This document shows, piece after piece, positions 49,764 to 63,611 of a stretch of 64,000 nucleotides of DNA. Position numbers and translations under genes: made by a program. The notes below the pieces were generated by a model. It was not told where the DNA came from and ran no database searches. It was given only the letters and a program-made list of their open reading frames with translations. This DNA comes from Baylisascaris procyonis (Eukaryota > Nematoda > Chromadorea > Rhabditida > Ascarididae): NCBI GenBank assembly GCA_037389465.1, contig JAZARR010000089.1, forward strand, positions 1,550,001 to 1,614,000. The letters run 5' to 3'. How positions within the stretch are numbered: position 1 is the stretch's first letter; each line of letters starts with the position of its first letter.

Positions 49764-51041
49764 GGTAATGAGGGTATCAAATTGAATTCTGTAAAGCTCC
49801 TCAATGAATATTTCCATATCCTTCTATCGTCATCATCTTTTTTGGTTATACTTTTTGCCCTCATTTCTCTCCCACCCATCTCCTTAACACCGAATTGTCT
49901 AGAATTATTGTGTTCGTTTGACGTTCGGATATATTGTTTGAGTTATTTTTTATATTTTATAAATTTATAAAATTCACGTTATAAATTCTATGTAAGATTT
50001 CGCTTAAAAAAATTACTATTAGTTTCCTTATCGTCATTTACTCGCCATTAAAAATCCAGTGTTGTAACCAGTAATTACAGGTATGCTCGATTTTTTTTCG
50101 AATTCTGAAATATATGCGTGTCTTTTTGCGCTATTATGGAAGGGGATTCCGAAATGGGAGGGGGAAGTATGATAGTACCGACTTTGGAAGATGAAAGCTT
50201 CCCAAGCGAAAGACACATTTAGTTGGCGCTTCACCGTAGATGGAGGTAAATAATAATACCTAGCGATCTGTTTAGCCATCGATGGCTGACTTCTACATCA
50301 AAGATAATTTTATTAATAAATACATCAAAACTCTAACATTAAACTGGGTAATTGCGGGTAATTATTAAGTTACTTTTCTTTGGCGCTCATAAACTTAGAA
50401 AATTCTATTAAAATGGGTTCTTGCACACCGATCGCATCGCTGGACTCATCATTGATAGGCGATCTTACAATCTAATATGAAACGATCGACATCCTATTTA
50501 TTAGGCAATTAGAGCATGGTTTTACACTTAGCCGAATGCGACCTATTTTAAATCCAAGTCTTAAGCTCGTAAGATTAGCAGGGAACCCGGCGATTGTACC
50601 GAACCGATCTCGCCTATCATCCAATTTCTAATCTAGGCTAAAAGCTAGTTGCGCGAAGTTTATTTCTATTTTCATGTGCATTACAGAATCTTAATGTTTC
50701 GTTCATTTATCGCAATGACTTCGATATCATAATCAACAAATAGAATTTATTGCTGTAGATGAGGTGTGATCATTGACCTATAATTGCTAAAATTTCACCA
50801 ATAGCAACTTGCTCCATACTGTAGAAAAAAAGTGGCGATTGCATATATCAACAATATCACCGAACACATATCTATCCACATTCCTTTCGCTATCAATGAT
50901 CCTTGATCCTGAGTCTACTAAATAAAAGAATTTTGCAAAAATGGGCCCATCTATCATCCCTCCTCCTCGCACCCTCACTTATCGTTTTGAAATACAATCC
51001 CATTTATTAAAATGCATGTGTTAGAGAACGTTGAAATCATA
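49764..51041. other. Annexin C 3' flank
   Basis: AT-rich DNA between annexin C and the right inverted-repeat arm. AATAAA at 50315-50320 could serve annexin C. An 81-codon minus-strand frame at 50034-50279 has no recognisable domain or splice context. Confidence 0.45.
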
Positions 51042-54000
51042 GCGGAAGTAACACTGCGTAACTCGACAGTCCCCTAATGCACTATGGTGGCACATCACTA
51101 ATGTGTTAATGCAATTCATCAACAGCTCCCTCTCTACCTTCGACAGGTGTTACTCGTAAGCTAAACGATGGCTACGTGATTAGACTATTACACAAAGGTA
51201 TTACCCCTTCCTCCTATGTATCATCAAAAGACATTGCATTACTCTTTCGGCACCCTTTTTATGAATACACTAAAATAAGAAACACGTGCGCAATTACATC
51301 TTAATCGAATCAATAAGTATTCATTACAAATAAATATAGGTGGAAATCCACTTCTCTATTGTCAAATACGATTCATTAATGCAAATTTATTTACAAAAAA
51401 TATCTCAAAAATGAATATTCACATCACAATCAAAGGCAATATTGCATTCAATAATTATAACAAAACGATCATATCGCATCACTTCATATATTCATAAGCA
51501 AAATGAAAATTAATTTCCCCATTTCAATGTTATGACAAAACACTAATCAACAATACACATACGTAAGAGGGTACCATTTGAATGAGCAATTCGCATTACT
51601 GGAATTTATTCCAATAGCGAATGGAACTCGAAACAAAGGAAAGGACTGCATAGGATCAAACACATCCATGTTAAGAAGGCCATCAACAAGGCCGCCACCC
51701 TATTACACTTGCTTTCAACACGAATGTTTTATACGGGGGTACCACCTTTAAAGGCTTTCGTTGGCAATTGCTTCATCATCGATATAACTTATAATAAACC
51801 AAACGAAACGTCCAATCACTCCTATAGATCTTTCTTCCTTCTAACGTACTATCTCCCTCTTCAGCAGAAATGTTACACAGCCATATGGTTACAGATTGCC
51901 ATCATACAAAAAATACATCTAATTAAAATGCTCTTGTATCTTCATTCCAAACAATGACCATGCATAAAATAAAAGAGAAGCAAACATCATGAGGTGCAAC
52001 AGTGCTGTATTATATGCGACCAGAACAAAAAATCGACTATGCCAATTGGCGGGATATAACTGCAGTAAACATTGGTAACAATCTAATATATTAATCATTC
52101 TAATAAGGTGGTGCAAAAAATATAATAAACGCGTCGCATTGTTCATCACTGCTAAACTCCTTCAATTATTAGTTATCACCCTTTCAGATACATTGAAACT
52201 TTTGCATTGAATAGCTACCCCAAGCGAATGCACATAGAAACATTGAGTTATTCACACAGAAACTTTTCAACTCCACGAGGCTTATTTTTATTTTCTAATT
52301 TTTGAAAATTCACTGCATAAATTTGGATGGTTAATGTGATTAATAAATCGAGTGAAACCAACAAAAAACATTCGGCAGCCTTCTCTCCGAATGTGCTGCA
52401 CAACCTCACTCTCATAATAACTGCAACATGTTGCACCTCTCAACAACAAATTTTGCACATATGAACATAGACAACGAACATATTCTAAAGGCAGCGACTG
52501 CCAAAATCGGATGTCATTGACCTAGTTCCAATACCAATATGCCAAAATATGATCACTTGAAAGAAAACCCATAGAAAACTGCACCCTCTGCCTCTTCATT
52601 AGCTTTCCCATCACCACAGGGGCATCAGCTACTAAATTGTTTGATGCATTTTTACATGACCCCAAAATATATGTGGCTGACGTTCACCTCGGAAAGCAAA
52701 AGTCACTCGAAAAAACATTTGGGAACTCCCTTCTAACTCTGAGGGCATCCTTTAAGGAATGTAATTTGTGCATATAAAAACAATGATTCAAACATATGAA
52801 CAAAACGTTAACGCGATAGGCCGAACCTTTCAATGTTTCGTTTGATATCACTGTTGAATTTATCTATGAGTCCCTTTCGCAGAAACCACTGACGAGCAAC
52901 TTCCATTTGTTGGTCGCATTCGGCGATCTGCTTGAGCATATCCTCCTCGCTCACCTCGTTCAGCAACTCCAAATAAGAGGCTGCTTGTGCTTCCAATCTG
53001 GCCAACTCGGCTTCCGCTACCTCGACTTCTTTCCATAGAGCTTCGCTATTTGCATCCTGAAGTCACCTCATAGAACAGAAGCACAGCATTATGAATTTAT
53101 TTATGGGAAGACTTCAGTAAAGTGTACAATGCAGATACTTAAGGAATCATCGCCTCTGTTCAATCATTATTTTCAAATATGCTATGAGCTAACATAAAAC
53201 CACTGAAGAATTCATTAGATTGAAACTCAGCTACTATAATTTCGCATCCCCTTTATACTAAGAGACGGCAACGACAGCGAAACTCTTGGACTGACCCTCG
53301 CTGGAAATGACAAAATTAACGGCCCTCCTTTCGAGACCCGACCCGCTGACTTTTTACCATGGAATCTTTATGGCAGTTGGGTGTCAGCAACGATCACATT
53401 CGACTGCCACGAGGTAATCGCATCGAAATTACTAAATTGTCACTGCTTATGACTTATAATTCCCCACTGTGATAATAGTTTATTAAAATCTACTCGCACA
53501 ATAACAAAAAGTGTCTTGCGAGATATTGAGTAATCAGTATAACGAAACAAAAAAGGATGGGCAATCAGCAATAAAACAACTCACACAAACAAACTCATTC
53601 AAGTAAACCAAGCAGCACATCACTCACCTTCGAGAAATTCTTTTCCACCTTGCGAACGAAGCTCACAATGGAGCCTTCAACGGCGTGCAGAGCACCCAAA
53701 TCGTTCAGATAGCTCCTTCGTATCCTCGCAAATCTATGCGATGAGAGTTCCCTTGGGCCATTATCCCTTAAACTTTCTTCAATATAATCATGACGCATCG
53801 ACTGTCGCAATAAAATGCAACTCAGCACAAACGTACAGTTTTTTGGAAGATATTTGCAAGACCGCAATCAGATTCCAGCAACCCACCACGTTTCTATTCC
53901 CAAGCAGACGATCCCCTGAATGAGGTACACACTACTGCACGATTGGCATCGGTTCTAGTGTCATTTTGCTACATGCGAAACTAACGTCAATTGTGATTAT

Positions 54001-57000
54001 AAACTTCAAAATACGGATATGTATTTCGACCACTAAGTGAGAATGCTATCTGACGGTAAAGAAGCTACGAGATAAAAGTGTCGCACAAAACTGCAAAGAC
54101 CAACCTTGAGGCATTCTCGACGTCGCATTGTTTCTCCTCGAGCAGCTCATTCCACTGTTTTTGCTCGCACTGTAGATTGAGGTAGTATTCGTTGAGTTCG
54201 GCGATCTCTCTCTCAACGGCGGCCAACTTGGAAGCCGCACCGTTGCCATGCATCGAGGTGTTCTCCTCTTCGTTCAACGATACTACCACTTCTTCCTTTA
54301 AATTTATATCTCTCTTTCTCACCTATTAGATAATTGAAACGACACTTTTCCTTCGCGTTATATATTTATTTACGTTACAACTCATTCAATCAAGCCCAAA
54401 TCGTTTACTAATTAAATAAAAAGATGGAAACATTAAAGAAAGAGAAATTATTAGCTTCCCGCTCAAAAATTAATCACAGCAATACATAGCAGCTTTTGAA
54501 TGGCTAAAAGAATGGATTTAACTTCACTGTATCGACCAATTAGTAGGCACTCAAAAAGCGTTTATAACTTTGTCACATTGGTAAGCAATCCGAAACGAGC
54601 AGTAAATCTGATGCACCTACCATGACACCAGCAACTATTCAATAGCGCTTTGTAGATGAACACTGAATAACAAACACAATAGCCTTTGAAAATGATAACA
54701 AAATCTGCCTATATGCGTAACAGTGTTAATTACACTTAGTAAATGAAAAAAATTGACTTAAGCATGCACTGAACTCGAGGTAACACTTTTCCTTTCAGCA
54801 AAGGTCTTTAATTAAGTTACTTCTCAAAATTAAACTATTGAATAGAAGGTATACAATTTAACCAATCGAGAAACTTCAACTGCACTAATAGCACTGGAGA
54901 CGCGGGGATCAGCTCCCAGCTGATGATAGTCGATTCCGGAGTCACTGAATTCAATAGCACTTATAATTCGTGTTCGTCCGGTGGCAAGATACACTTCAGT
55001 ACTTGTGTTTAATCGAGCAGTTTGATTCTGACTAATTAAGTCATCAAACTTTTAGATCAGCTTGCTTTCGAAGCCCTTTATCACTTATCAATACTCCCAA
55101 CACAATGCACTTGTGCAAATTACCTAAAAATGCATCACACCGCTCACTGCTCTGAGATAACTATCCTATCCGAAATGACCGAATCGATGATCCTGACATA
55201 TGCAATAAAAGCGTCAATCATTTTTGAGACGACTCAACACTGTTGATACGAAAGATTTGGATGTAATTCATAGTTTTTATAGCACTTTAACTTCACTTAC
55301 TCTAAAATTTATACTCAATCTAAAGAAGCATAAAAAAGTGCTCATCTACCTGTTATATCTTTACAGATTTCCCCTTATTCACTACCTTGAAATGAATTAA
55401 ATAAGAAAGAAATCATTAAACATACGGAATCTGCGGCATCACTTTCTCGAAGCACAACACTCGATCGTCTTCCACGGATGGAACGTCGTCGCTTTTTAGG
55501 GCCCTGAACACAGCAATTCCATTGTGCTTTCTGATCAATTCCATTCAGCCGTACAAATACAACTCGAAACAAAACGACATACACAGACAGACACTCTTTC
55601 AGACATCGGTAAGTGATTTAATACGGATGCCATTCAACAATCAAAACCTTCAGACAAGCTCATTCGAGGAGCAAACTGAAGCAGTTTAACCACGATTACA
55701 GCAATGCCACAAATATGATTACAATTAAACTGGAATCAAAATAATATAATCCACTTTTATGATTGCCCTTTTTGTCTTGTACCCAACACTTCTAGCTATT
55801 TTAAGACAGTATTCATTCAGCCAATGGAAATTCATTGCCTATCACTTCAGAATACCAAAAAATGATGAGGTCAATCTCAGTGCTGCATCTCTCTAGATAA
55901 TGGTAGAAGTAAATTCGAATAATGAACAGAATCTTATCGCTAAGCCTATGGAATCGAAACGATATCAACAGCATTCACTGACGAGAGATGGCACTCCTTG
56001 CAACCGACCCGCAGATGATTTAGTCTTACAATGGCATTTTCACATGGTGTTTCATGCCCGCAAAATCATAACATCCCCTGACATTTCCCGCTAAACTTTG
56101 CTCTACATTTGTGTGCATTCAGAGTGCTGTAGGGGATAAAATAACTTTCTATCTACATTATAGTACAGTGGGAGGCAAAAGGAATAAGAAACAAAAGCGA
56201 TCTACATATGTTCAAATACAGGGCAACTTGACAGCGCTTCGGATGAGCGACAGAAATGGAGGAAACCAGTACTATCCCGGAAGGACTGGCATTAAAGTGA
56301 TGTTATAAAGAATATTCATTGCATATTCAGACTCAGACCTGAACAGGCCAACTCTCCAATCCATTATTGAGGTAGAAGAGGGGAAGATGAGGCGATATTT
56401 GAAATGCAAAATAGAGCCCTATACGGTCAACTTAGGGTGTTATATGATGTGAGAACCACACGTACTGAGAGTGATGTACTCATCCAATGCACGTACAAGA
56501 GTAATTCATTCACTGTTGGTGGTTAAAAAAGGCAAAAATGTGAGAAGTGAATTATATGCGCAATTAACCTGATGTTCGATTTCCTCTGGCTGGGATCGGT
56601 CATGTGGCCTGCTTCTCGAAGAGGATTCTTCGCAGTGACTGACATTGAGAGGCATAGTCTGTGATGGTTGATCAGGTGACGCAGAAGACCAATCTCCAGC
56701 ACAACGCAGATGTATCCTTACCTCGTGAACCAACGTGACTTAGCACCTGCAACATACAAGATCTCACCACTTCTTAGAGACGCATATGAATAATGCGAAA
56801 ATATAATCAAACATTACAAAGAAACTTACTTATTCTCAACAATCAAAACAAGATCAAACCTTATAAGAGAATAAACCAACGTTAAATGTTCTATTTGAAT
56901 AACCTCAGATCTATGAAATTTCTGTTCATTATTTTAATTGCAGGATAACAATAAATAATGATACTTCTACTTAAAATATATGCTACAATGGCTTGAATTA

Positions 57001-57505
57001 ATCCTTTCGAAGCCATAAAAATGTCCAAAGGTGCTTTAGAATAAGGACCAATAAAAAATGAATTTTAATGGCGGGATTTTAGTTATAAACTGGTACGATG
57101 AGGGTATATGAACTTTCTGACCGATGAAAACGAGCCATTTTATTGGGATTTAGAATGGAGATGAGGGGAGATGATTTATCCGACTGAAGTCAATCAAGGA
57201 GCTTATCCTTGGCACACACAAATCCATTAAAAATACTTTTAATTAACAGCTCATTATACATAAGAACGAACTTAATTAGCAACCCTGAACAAATTAACTC
57301 GCAGCATTATTCAAAAACCTATTACAGCAAAGAAAAAATAAAGAAAATAAAAAAAAACATTTTTGAATCTGTTCCAAGGGCGGCAAAATTGGACGCTGAA
57401 CACTCACAAAACTTCTCTCGTTTAAAAAAAAGAGATGAACACCTATAACAGCGCAACTGTTGGTTCAGCAGTAAAGGAAACCAACTCGAAATTGATCTCT
57501 GAAGG
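51042..57505 (-). repeat. Right arm of ~6.45 kb inverted duplication
   Basis: Reverse-complement copy of ~1806-8259, about 42.8 kb away. Identity in the coding core is near complete. Noncoding differences are scattered and become denser toward the outer end (~57190-57505). The gene in this arm keeps all six exons and splice signals. Confidence 0.9.
52808..56655 (-). CDS. DSN1-like coiled-coil protein, copy 2 (tentative)
   Basis: Inverted duplicate of the gene at 2644-6492. Minus-strand exons are 56655-56569, 55503-55426, 55027-54863, 54322-54105, 53766-53628 and 53056-52808. They join in frame to 311 residues, with all donors and acceptors retained. In the exons I compared, it differs from copy 1 by one amino acid, Arg91 to Gln (CGG at 4377-4379 in copy 1, CAG here), plus one silent change nearby. 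The basic RRxS motif and the coiled-coil region are identical. With both copies intact, dosage or redundancy is possible. The family assignment is as uncertain as for copy 1. Sequences upstream of the arm differ, so the two genes may have different promoters. Confidence 0.62.
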
Positions 57506-60500
57506 GGGAGGATTAGGAGGGAAGGGGGAGAGGGGTATCTTCTTTATGGAACTACGGATTACTGATTGAAAGTAGGATACAATCGAGAGAATGATTAATC
57601 TCAGCTCAATAAATACGTTGCGACGACTGTCACTTATCGTCCACTAAGACTGTCGATATGCACCCAGACCCGGACCTTTCATAGGCCGATCCACACTGAT
57701 TCAGATTTAGATCGTTCATAGGCGATCAATACTGATCAGAATCGAACTGCTCGGCTCTCCGAAGAGCAATTTTTGCAGTTACTGCGAAAATTATGGGGTC
57801 TTGTAGTTTTTGATGAAAGTTAAGGTGTCATAACAATGCTGTCTGTTGTCTGAGGTTGTTGTCATGTCTGCTCTAAAATTACACCAATGACGCTGCTATT
57901 CCTCTAATATTGCATCAGATCATAAAACTTAATTCATATCCGTGGAATCTCCTTCCGATATTTATGCTATCCTATGCATATTTGTTCATTGAGTGCTGTC
58001 TTGTTTTTTGCTTCCCATTTTTTAATGGCATTCCTCAATCAATCTACTCTCTATCTCTAATATCACAACAGTTAGCAAGATTTAATTAATAAGTTAACAA
58101 AATAAATGAAGAATAAAAGAACTGTTACGATGCTCTCAGCATAAGTTGATAGCACTTTAGATTTTCAACTTCAAAGAAACAATGGGGCAAATAATCTTCA
58201 ATCACTGAAATAAATAGATAGCAATAGTAACGGATAAATGAACCGCTTTGTACAAATTATAACAGATATTAAAATTATTGAACCGAAAAATTACCTAAAA
58301 TAAAACAATAGCAATCAAACAAATAATTCATGAATCTTGCGAAAAAAAAAAATATTGGCGGAAATGAAATTTTGTTCTGAGAGAATAAATATGTCGGAAA
58401 TTTTTTAACGCTTAGACGACGATCTTTGAGGATTATTTCTCGTTCAAAAACTTTGAATTTAGCACTTTGAGTAAGGTGACCACAAATTCTTCAATTCCCA
58501 TTTTCCATGTTCAAAGAAAAAAGTTTATAACTTTTTGTTGTAGAAAAATGTTGTAGAATAAAAAACGGAAATATTTGGAAAATTTAGATGTTTTTGAGGG
58601 AGTAAAATATGCGTGCAGAGATTAAACACGTTCGACTAGTCAAAGCCTCTTAAGGCTGCCAAGTTAAATTCGGTTGTTTTGCATCGACTAAGATTGTCTG
58701 CAAGGTCTCCAACCTTAAGGCATCACAAGCTGCAACAAAAACGAAACTAAATATTCATGAAACGCAACAGTCGAATTTTAATACCCTCTAACGGTTTTAC
58801 ATCAGACCATTTCATTTTACTCGTATAGGCATAAAAACTACAGAAGCGGGTCACATAAGCTGGCACGATATGTATCTATACTACCGAAACACTTCGTTTA
58901 CCTATTCATATCAACAGGTATTTTCACTCATCGACAAACGTCACGACGACAATGCTTCGCCGGTTTGCTAGTCCTACCAAGACGCACTCAAAAACTATAC
59001 AGCTCAAGAATACAACCGATTTAAAAAACGCACCACGTCGAAACGGATCGCCCGAATCGACTGACCACCGTTCCAGTTATAAAATGCAAAATCGTTGATC
59101 ACATTAAATCATTCCCTGTCGCTCGCGTCGACTATACTCGATGAAAATTCACCAAGATCGGACAGATTCGGAAGTAATCGCTAATATCGAAAACGCATGA
59201 AGTTATCTAACAAGCCTAAATCTGAGGCCTATCTCATGATCTACTATGTTTACATTTAAGTTGATGTTATGATCTATTAAGCGTATATTTGAGGTTTACG
59301 TTGTGGTTTATCATCCATATACTTGAGATCTATGTTACTCTTATGGGAAATTTAGAAATGAAACATGATTTGAACATTCTCAAATTATTACTTGTTAGCA
59401 AGCAGCAAAATTTTTCCACCCTTTAACGAGTGGAAAATTCTCCCTTAAAGCATTTGTGATTCGCAAGCTGTCTCAGATCCAAGCATTAACCATATCCAAC
59501 GTGATTTTGAAACGAAATTTCAGAGATCGTAAAAAATTTCTTCATCAACTTAAGTGACAGCCGTTGAGATAGTGAAAGCCGTTGAGATAATTTATTTTTC
59601 TTCAATTATTGTACTCAATGCTTGCAATTTTTTTTTCAAATATACTCATTGTTAGTGGGAAATTTTTTCAAAACGTTTTCGATGTTAGCGAATTTTTTCC
59701 GAATTAATTCGATATTGGTGAATTTTCGCCGAATTTAGTCGACATCGGCAAATGATTCAATGTGATTTTTGATTACGCATGTAATGATTGTTACGAACGA
59801 TTCGATGGTCGCGCACTTAGGGGATCTGTAGGTCGGGGATCAGTCATTGTTGGTGCAGAGATGAATTGGGGGTGTAGTAGAACGTTTCGAAATTGCACAC
59901 ATGATAAGGCATGATTAAGACACAGTACCCATGGCGGAGATTAAAAGTTTTGGCGGTATTATTTTGGGAAATCTTTCATTCTACAAAATTTTCTCTTACT
60001 TTTTTTTAAAAGCATATTTCTACTCGAATTTATCGCATAAATAAGTTAACTATTAAATTTCGCTAGTTGAATGAGTAATAACGAATGAGCGTTGAAATAT
60101 TGATTGAAAAAGATTTGCCTAAATTTGTAAAAATTTCAATTTTCAACTAAATAATGCATTTAGCAACTCTTCTATGAATGAATAAATTTTGAAATCTCTT
60201 AAAGCAGAACGATTCCGCTAGAAGAAAATCCAAACGTATTCATACGAAATGTCATACGAATACGATAGAGTCAAATTAAAAAATTTGAAAAAAAACCAAC
60301 CATATAGTCAATTTTTCACAGATTTATTCGAAATTAATAATTTTAGTGAGTTAATAAAAATGAAGAGAAAATTTGCTAAGCAGAAAACGAATCATTAATA
60401 AAGTTCTATACTCAATGATAGAAAAGAAACCCATAATTTCCGAGTTTTCCGTCTTGAATTGAACACTTCTAATGAGCATTTGATTTTCACTCATTTCAAT

Positions 60501-61282
60501 CCTCTTTCATTGATTTTCAGTTTTCTTTTCTCAATGAAATTCTGTTTGGAGATAGCAGATGTGTCGTTTTAATATACTCTTTTGACATCAAACGCTCTAT
60601 TTAGATGTGCAGTTTATTATTCGTTCCTTATATATGGATTATGGAATTTGGAATAATTCAAGAGAAATATGCCCGATTAATTGAATTGGTGAAACGACGC
60701 CTTCTTGTAGATATTCTCCAATAATCTTGTTTCATATTTAGTATATATCAATCGACCAATTTGTATAGAGAGCATATTCGTATTAATATATTTCAAATTG
60801 TCTATAGTATGCATCTAATAAAAAATATTAGCAAACTTGGTGAGTTTCATGAAAATGAGTTACATTCTGCTTATCCTTTTCTCCTGGAAGATTTCAGCCA
60901 GTTTTTTTTTTTTTGCTTTCATTTTATTCAATTTCGGATATTTTATAGACGTTTATTAAGGTATCACCAGATTAGCCGTATTTACGATCTTATATCAGAA
61001 GGGGATACGGTGTGCTTGAATACCAAATGAAGTAAATCGATTTGTACTGAAGTGGAGTAGCCACGATTTTAAAGCTGTAACGATGCGGAAATCTTCAGCT
61101 TCCAATCGTTTGTATCCTAAACATTGCTGAAGTAAAAGAAAATTGGCTATATAGCACTATATATTGAAATGTTTTATTAATAATAATAAGTAACGTTTTC
61201 TTTTGTAATTTTATTCTAAATTTCATGCAATAAAAATGTGATACAATGCTAAATATATAATAGTAATAATAATGTTTTATTA
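57506..61282. other. Gene-poor spacer
   Basis: 3.8 kb of AT-rich DNA with only short frames. An imperfect 28-base repeat (TTCATAGGCGATC... ACTGATCAG) occurs twice near 57680-57745. At 58850-59215 the GC content rises and one frame reads vaguely like a decayed retroelement (a phrase FPVARVDYTR, three stops), too weak to call. Confidence 0.4.
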
Positions 61283-63420
61283 TTATTGTGAATTTAGTGC
61301 ATAAATAATAACAATAGAAACTGAAAATAATAAGAAAATTAAAAGAATAAATGCACAAATTAATATCATTCTTTTGTTACGTATGAGGAAATTCGGCGTT
61401 TGCTCATCGTCGACCACTTTCATTTTGCACTTTTCTTGATCGTATTCGAAAATTACCTTCACTTTTTCGGCCGAATGCTCCTCGGGAGGGCTGTAATTGA
61501 GATTGAACTAAAGCTTTATAAAACAAATGATGTAGATGTTGTTATTGATTGTTGTTGTTCTTGATTTCATCTCAGTGGCTACTCATTAGTTTGAAGGATT
61601 GTTCTGCAAATTTTCCATGAACCTGATGGATGCATGCGCACACGTTAAGTTGTCGAAATTTGCATATTAAACTAACTCAGTTGGGGAGAGGGGGGAGGGA
61701 TTGCTGAACGGTTGCATTCACGTAGCCATTGGTAAGAAACTAGGTTGTAAGGTATGATCTGGTTAAGTGTAACATGGTTGGCGTTTTTATTAATTATACT
61801 TTATAAGCGTCATTGGAGCTACAATATTTAGAGAGGGAGGGGGATGCTATATGCGTACAATGAACTTTTACCCCTCTGAAGGGATATAAGGGAATATTTT
61901 CCAGGTCAGTTGGTGTGCAAGTTGCGCCTCATCCTAGAACACTTGATGCGTTGAGCCTATGCGCCAAACAGAGTTAAGTACCACTTCCATTGACGACCAA
62001 TGAAGTTTAATACAGTGTTCATTAGTAAGAAGCTCGAAGATATCGAAACTTCTAAATAAGTTAGACCTAAGAGATTGAACTCTCGCCAAAGCAAGAAAAT
62101 AAGAGTGATCTCAGGTGGTACCGAAATCCCGAAAAGTTGAAGATATCGCCATTCTCTGCACAACATTAGTGCACATCGTTTTATTCCTCACAAAGCCACA
62201 ATTACCAGCTACCTTTTTATGGCGCATTCCGTTAAGTGAAAATGTCGCTAAGCATTAAAGTGGGCATTCATCATTGACGTCGAGCAAATTGTCTACGTCA
62301 AGCTTAGTAATTCCATTCGGCAGGAAAATACGAAAATCTCCATCAAATATAATTCAGTGGTCATAAGTGGAATTTTTCCACCCCATTTCCATATAGCAAC
62401 TAAATGCTACAGCAAATTCTAGACTATAGGGATATCAATTTCAGGTGATATGATAAGTAAATTGTATTTAGCAGATAGGTCTATTGCGGTAAAAATTGTT
62501 TTCATTTCCAGCTATTTTTTTAAATATATTTGTACAAGATTTTTATATCTGGGAGATTTTTTCTAGAGTTTAAAATTGTTGAATATATGAATTCTTAGAG
62601 GGCAAAAAAAGAACGTAAAAACAAACCTTAAGACAATAGTTGGAGGAGGTGAACGTGGCGTTCCGCTTCGAAATTTATCTGTAGGAAGAAGTGGTTGTTT
62701 AGTTGGAGAGCAAGACGGTGAAGAATGATGGCATGGATCGCTGCTGAAATATATAAATAATGAAATATAAGTAACATATGAAATTAAATGAAAATTTCCA
62801 TTATTTTGATATATCTTTTGATAAGATTATTTATTATTTTCACTTTTATCATTTTGTTCATTTTTTATTCATTTATTGAAATTTTTTACTTGTTAAATTT
62901 TTTTAAAGTTTGATGTTTTCTTTCGGTTTTTTAATCGGTCATTTTTGACTTTTTGTTTCTTTTTTTGCCAACTTTTTTAGTTGTTGGTTAAAATTTTTCA
63001 GTTTATCATCGAATATGATCAATATCGGTTTTTCTTCCGTTTACATGATATGATCAATTAATCAAATCAACAATAATCTCATTGAATAATCAAAATCAAA
63101 AAATTGAACAATAAAATTTACCTCGTAATAATGGCTTCATTAATCGTATCCTTAGGAATATCATAGCCAGTGGATCGACTTTTCGAAGATTTTCCCGTTG
63201 ACGATAGCCGCTGATATATACTTGAATTTTCACATCCATTTTCCAACGCTTTTGGTTTATTATATTCGTGCTTCTTTTTCTTTAGTTCCTCTTCCGAATT
63301 TTTCCTCTTATCGTCACGTTGTTCGACGAGGTGTTTTTGATGTGATGATGGTTTATCATATCCACGTGATTTCGATTTTATCGACGGTGCCGGTACTTCC
63401 GTGTCAGCGTCGAAACTCAT
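61283..63420 (-). CDS. C-terminally anchored membrane protein with YxxP motifs
   Basis: Minus-strand exons 63420-63122, 62743-62627 and 61490-61283 join in frame to 207 residues and a TAA. Acceptors (ATTTCAG, ATTACAG) and donors (gtaaat, gtttgt) are acceptable. Residues 1-175 are hydrophilic, rich in Lys, Ser, Glu and Pro. Residues ~180-202 are one strongly hydrophobic segment preceded by RNKR and followed by about five residues. That pattern predicts a cytosolic N-terminus and a C-terminal membrane anchor, with no signal peptide. Three tyrosine motifs, YDKP (21-24), YNKP (53-56) and YDIP (86-89), are spaced 32-33 residues apart; two sit after SKSR. YxxP is the known consensus for Crk-type SH2 domains when phosphorylated. 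I do not recognise the family, and an adaptor role is only a suggestion. TTTATT at 61173-61178 is a possible polyadenylation signal. Confidence 0.6.
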
Positions 63421-63576
63421 TCTTTAAATTAGACGCATTATTCAAATAACGAGCGTGCAAATATATGAAAACACAGCAAGTCGTAATCGCGTAAAATATA
63501 CGGTAGAAAATATAGCGATTTGGCCAATATTTTTTTCTAAACAGTTCTTCAATGCAGTTGATGAAAATAGTATATA

Positions 63577-63611
<35 letters not shown>

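Noticed and set aside
50034..50279. 81-codon minus-strand frame
   Set aside because: Varied composition, but no homology I recognise, no splice context, and length within chance.
58850..59215. Possible decayed retroelement integrase fragment
   Set aside because: One phrase (FPVARVDYTR) is suggestive, but three stops in about 120 codons is near random and no catalytic motif is visible.
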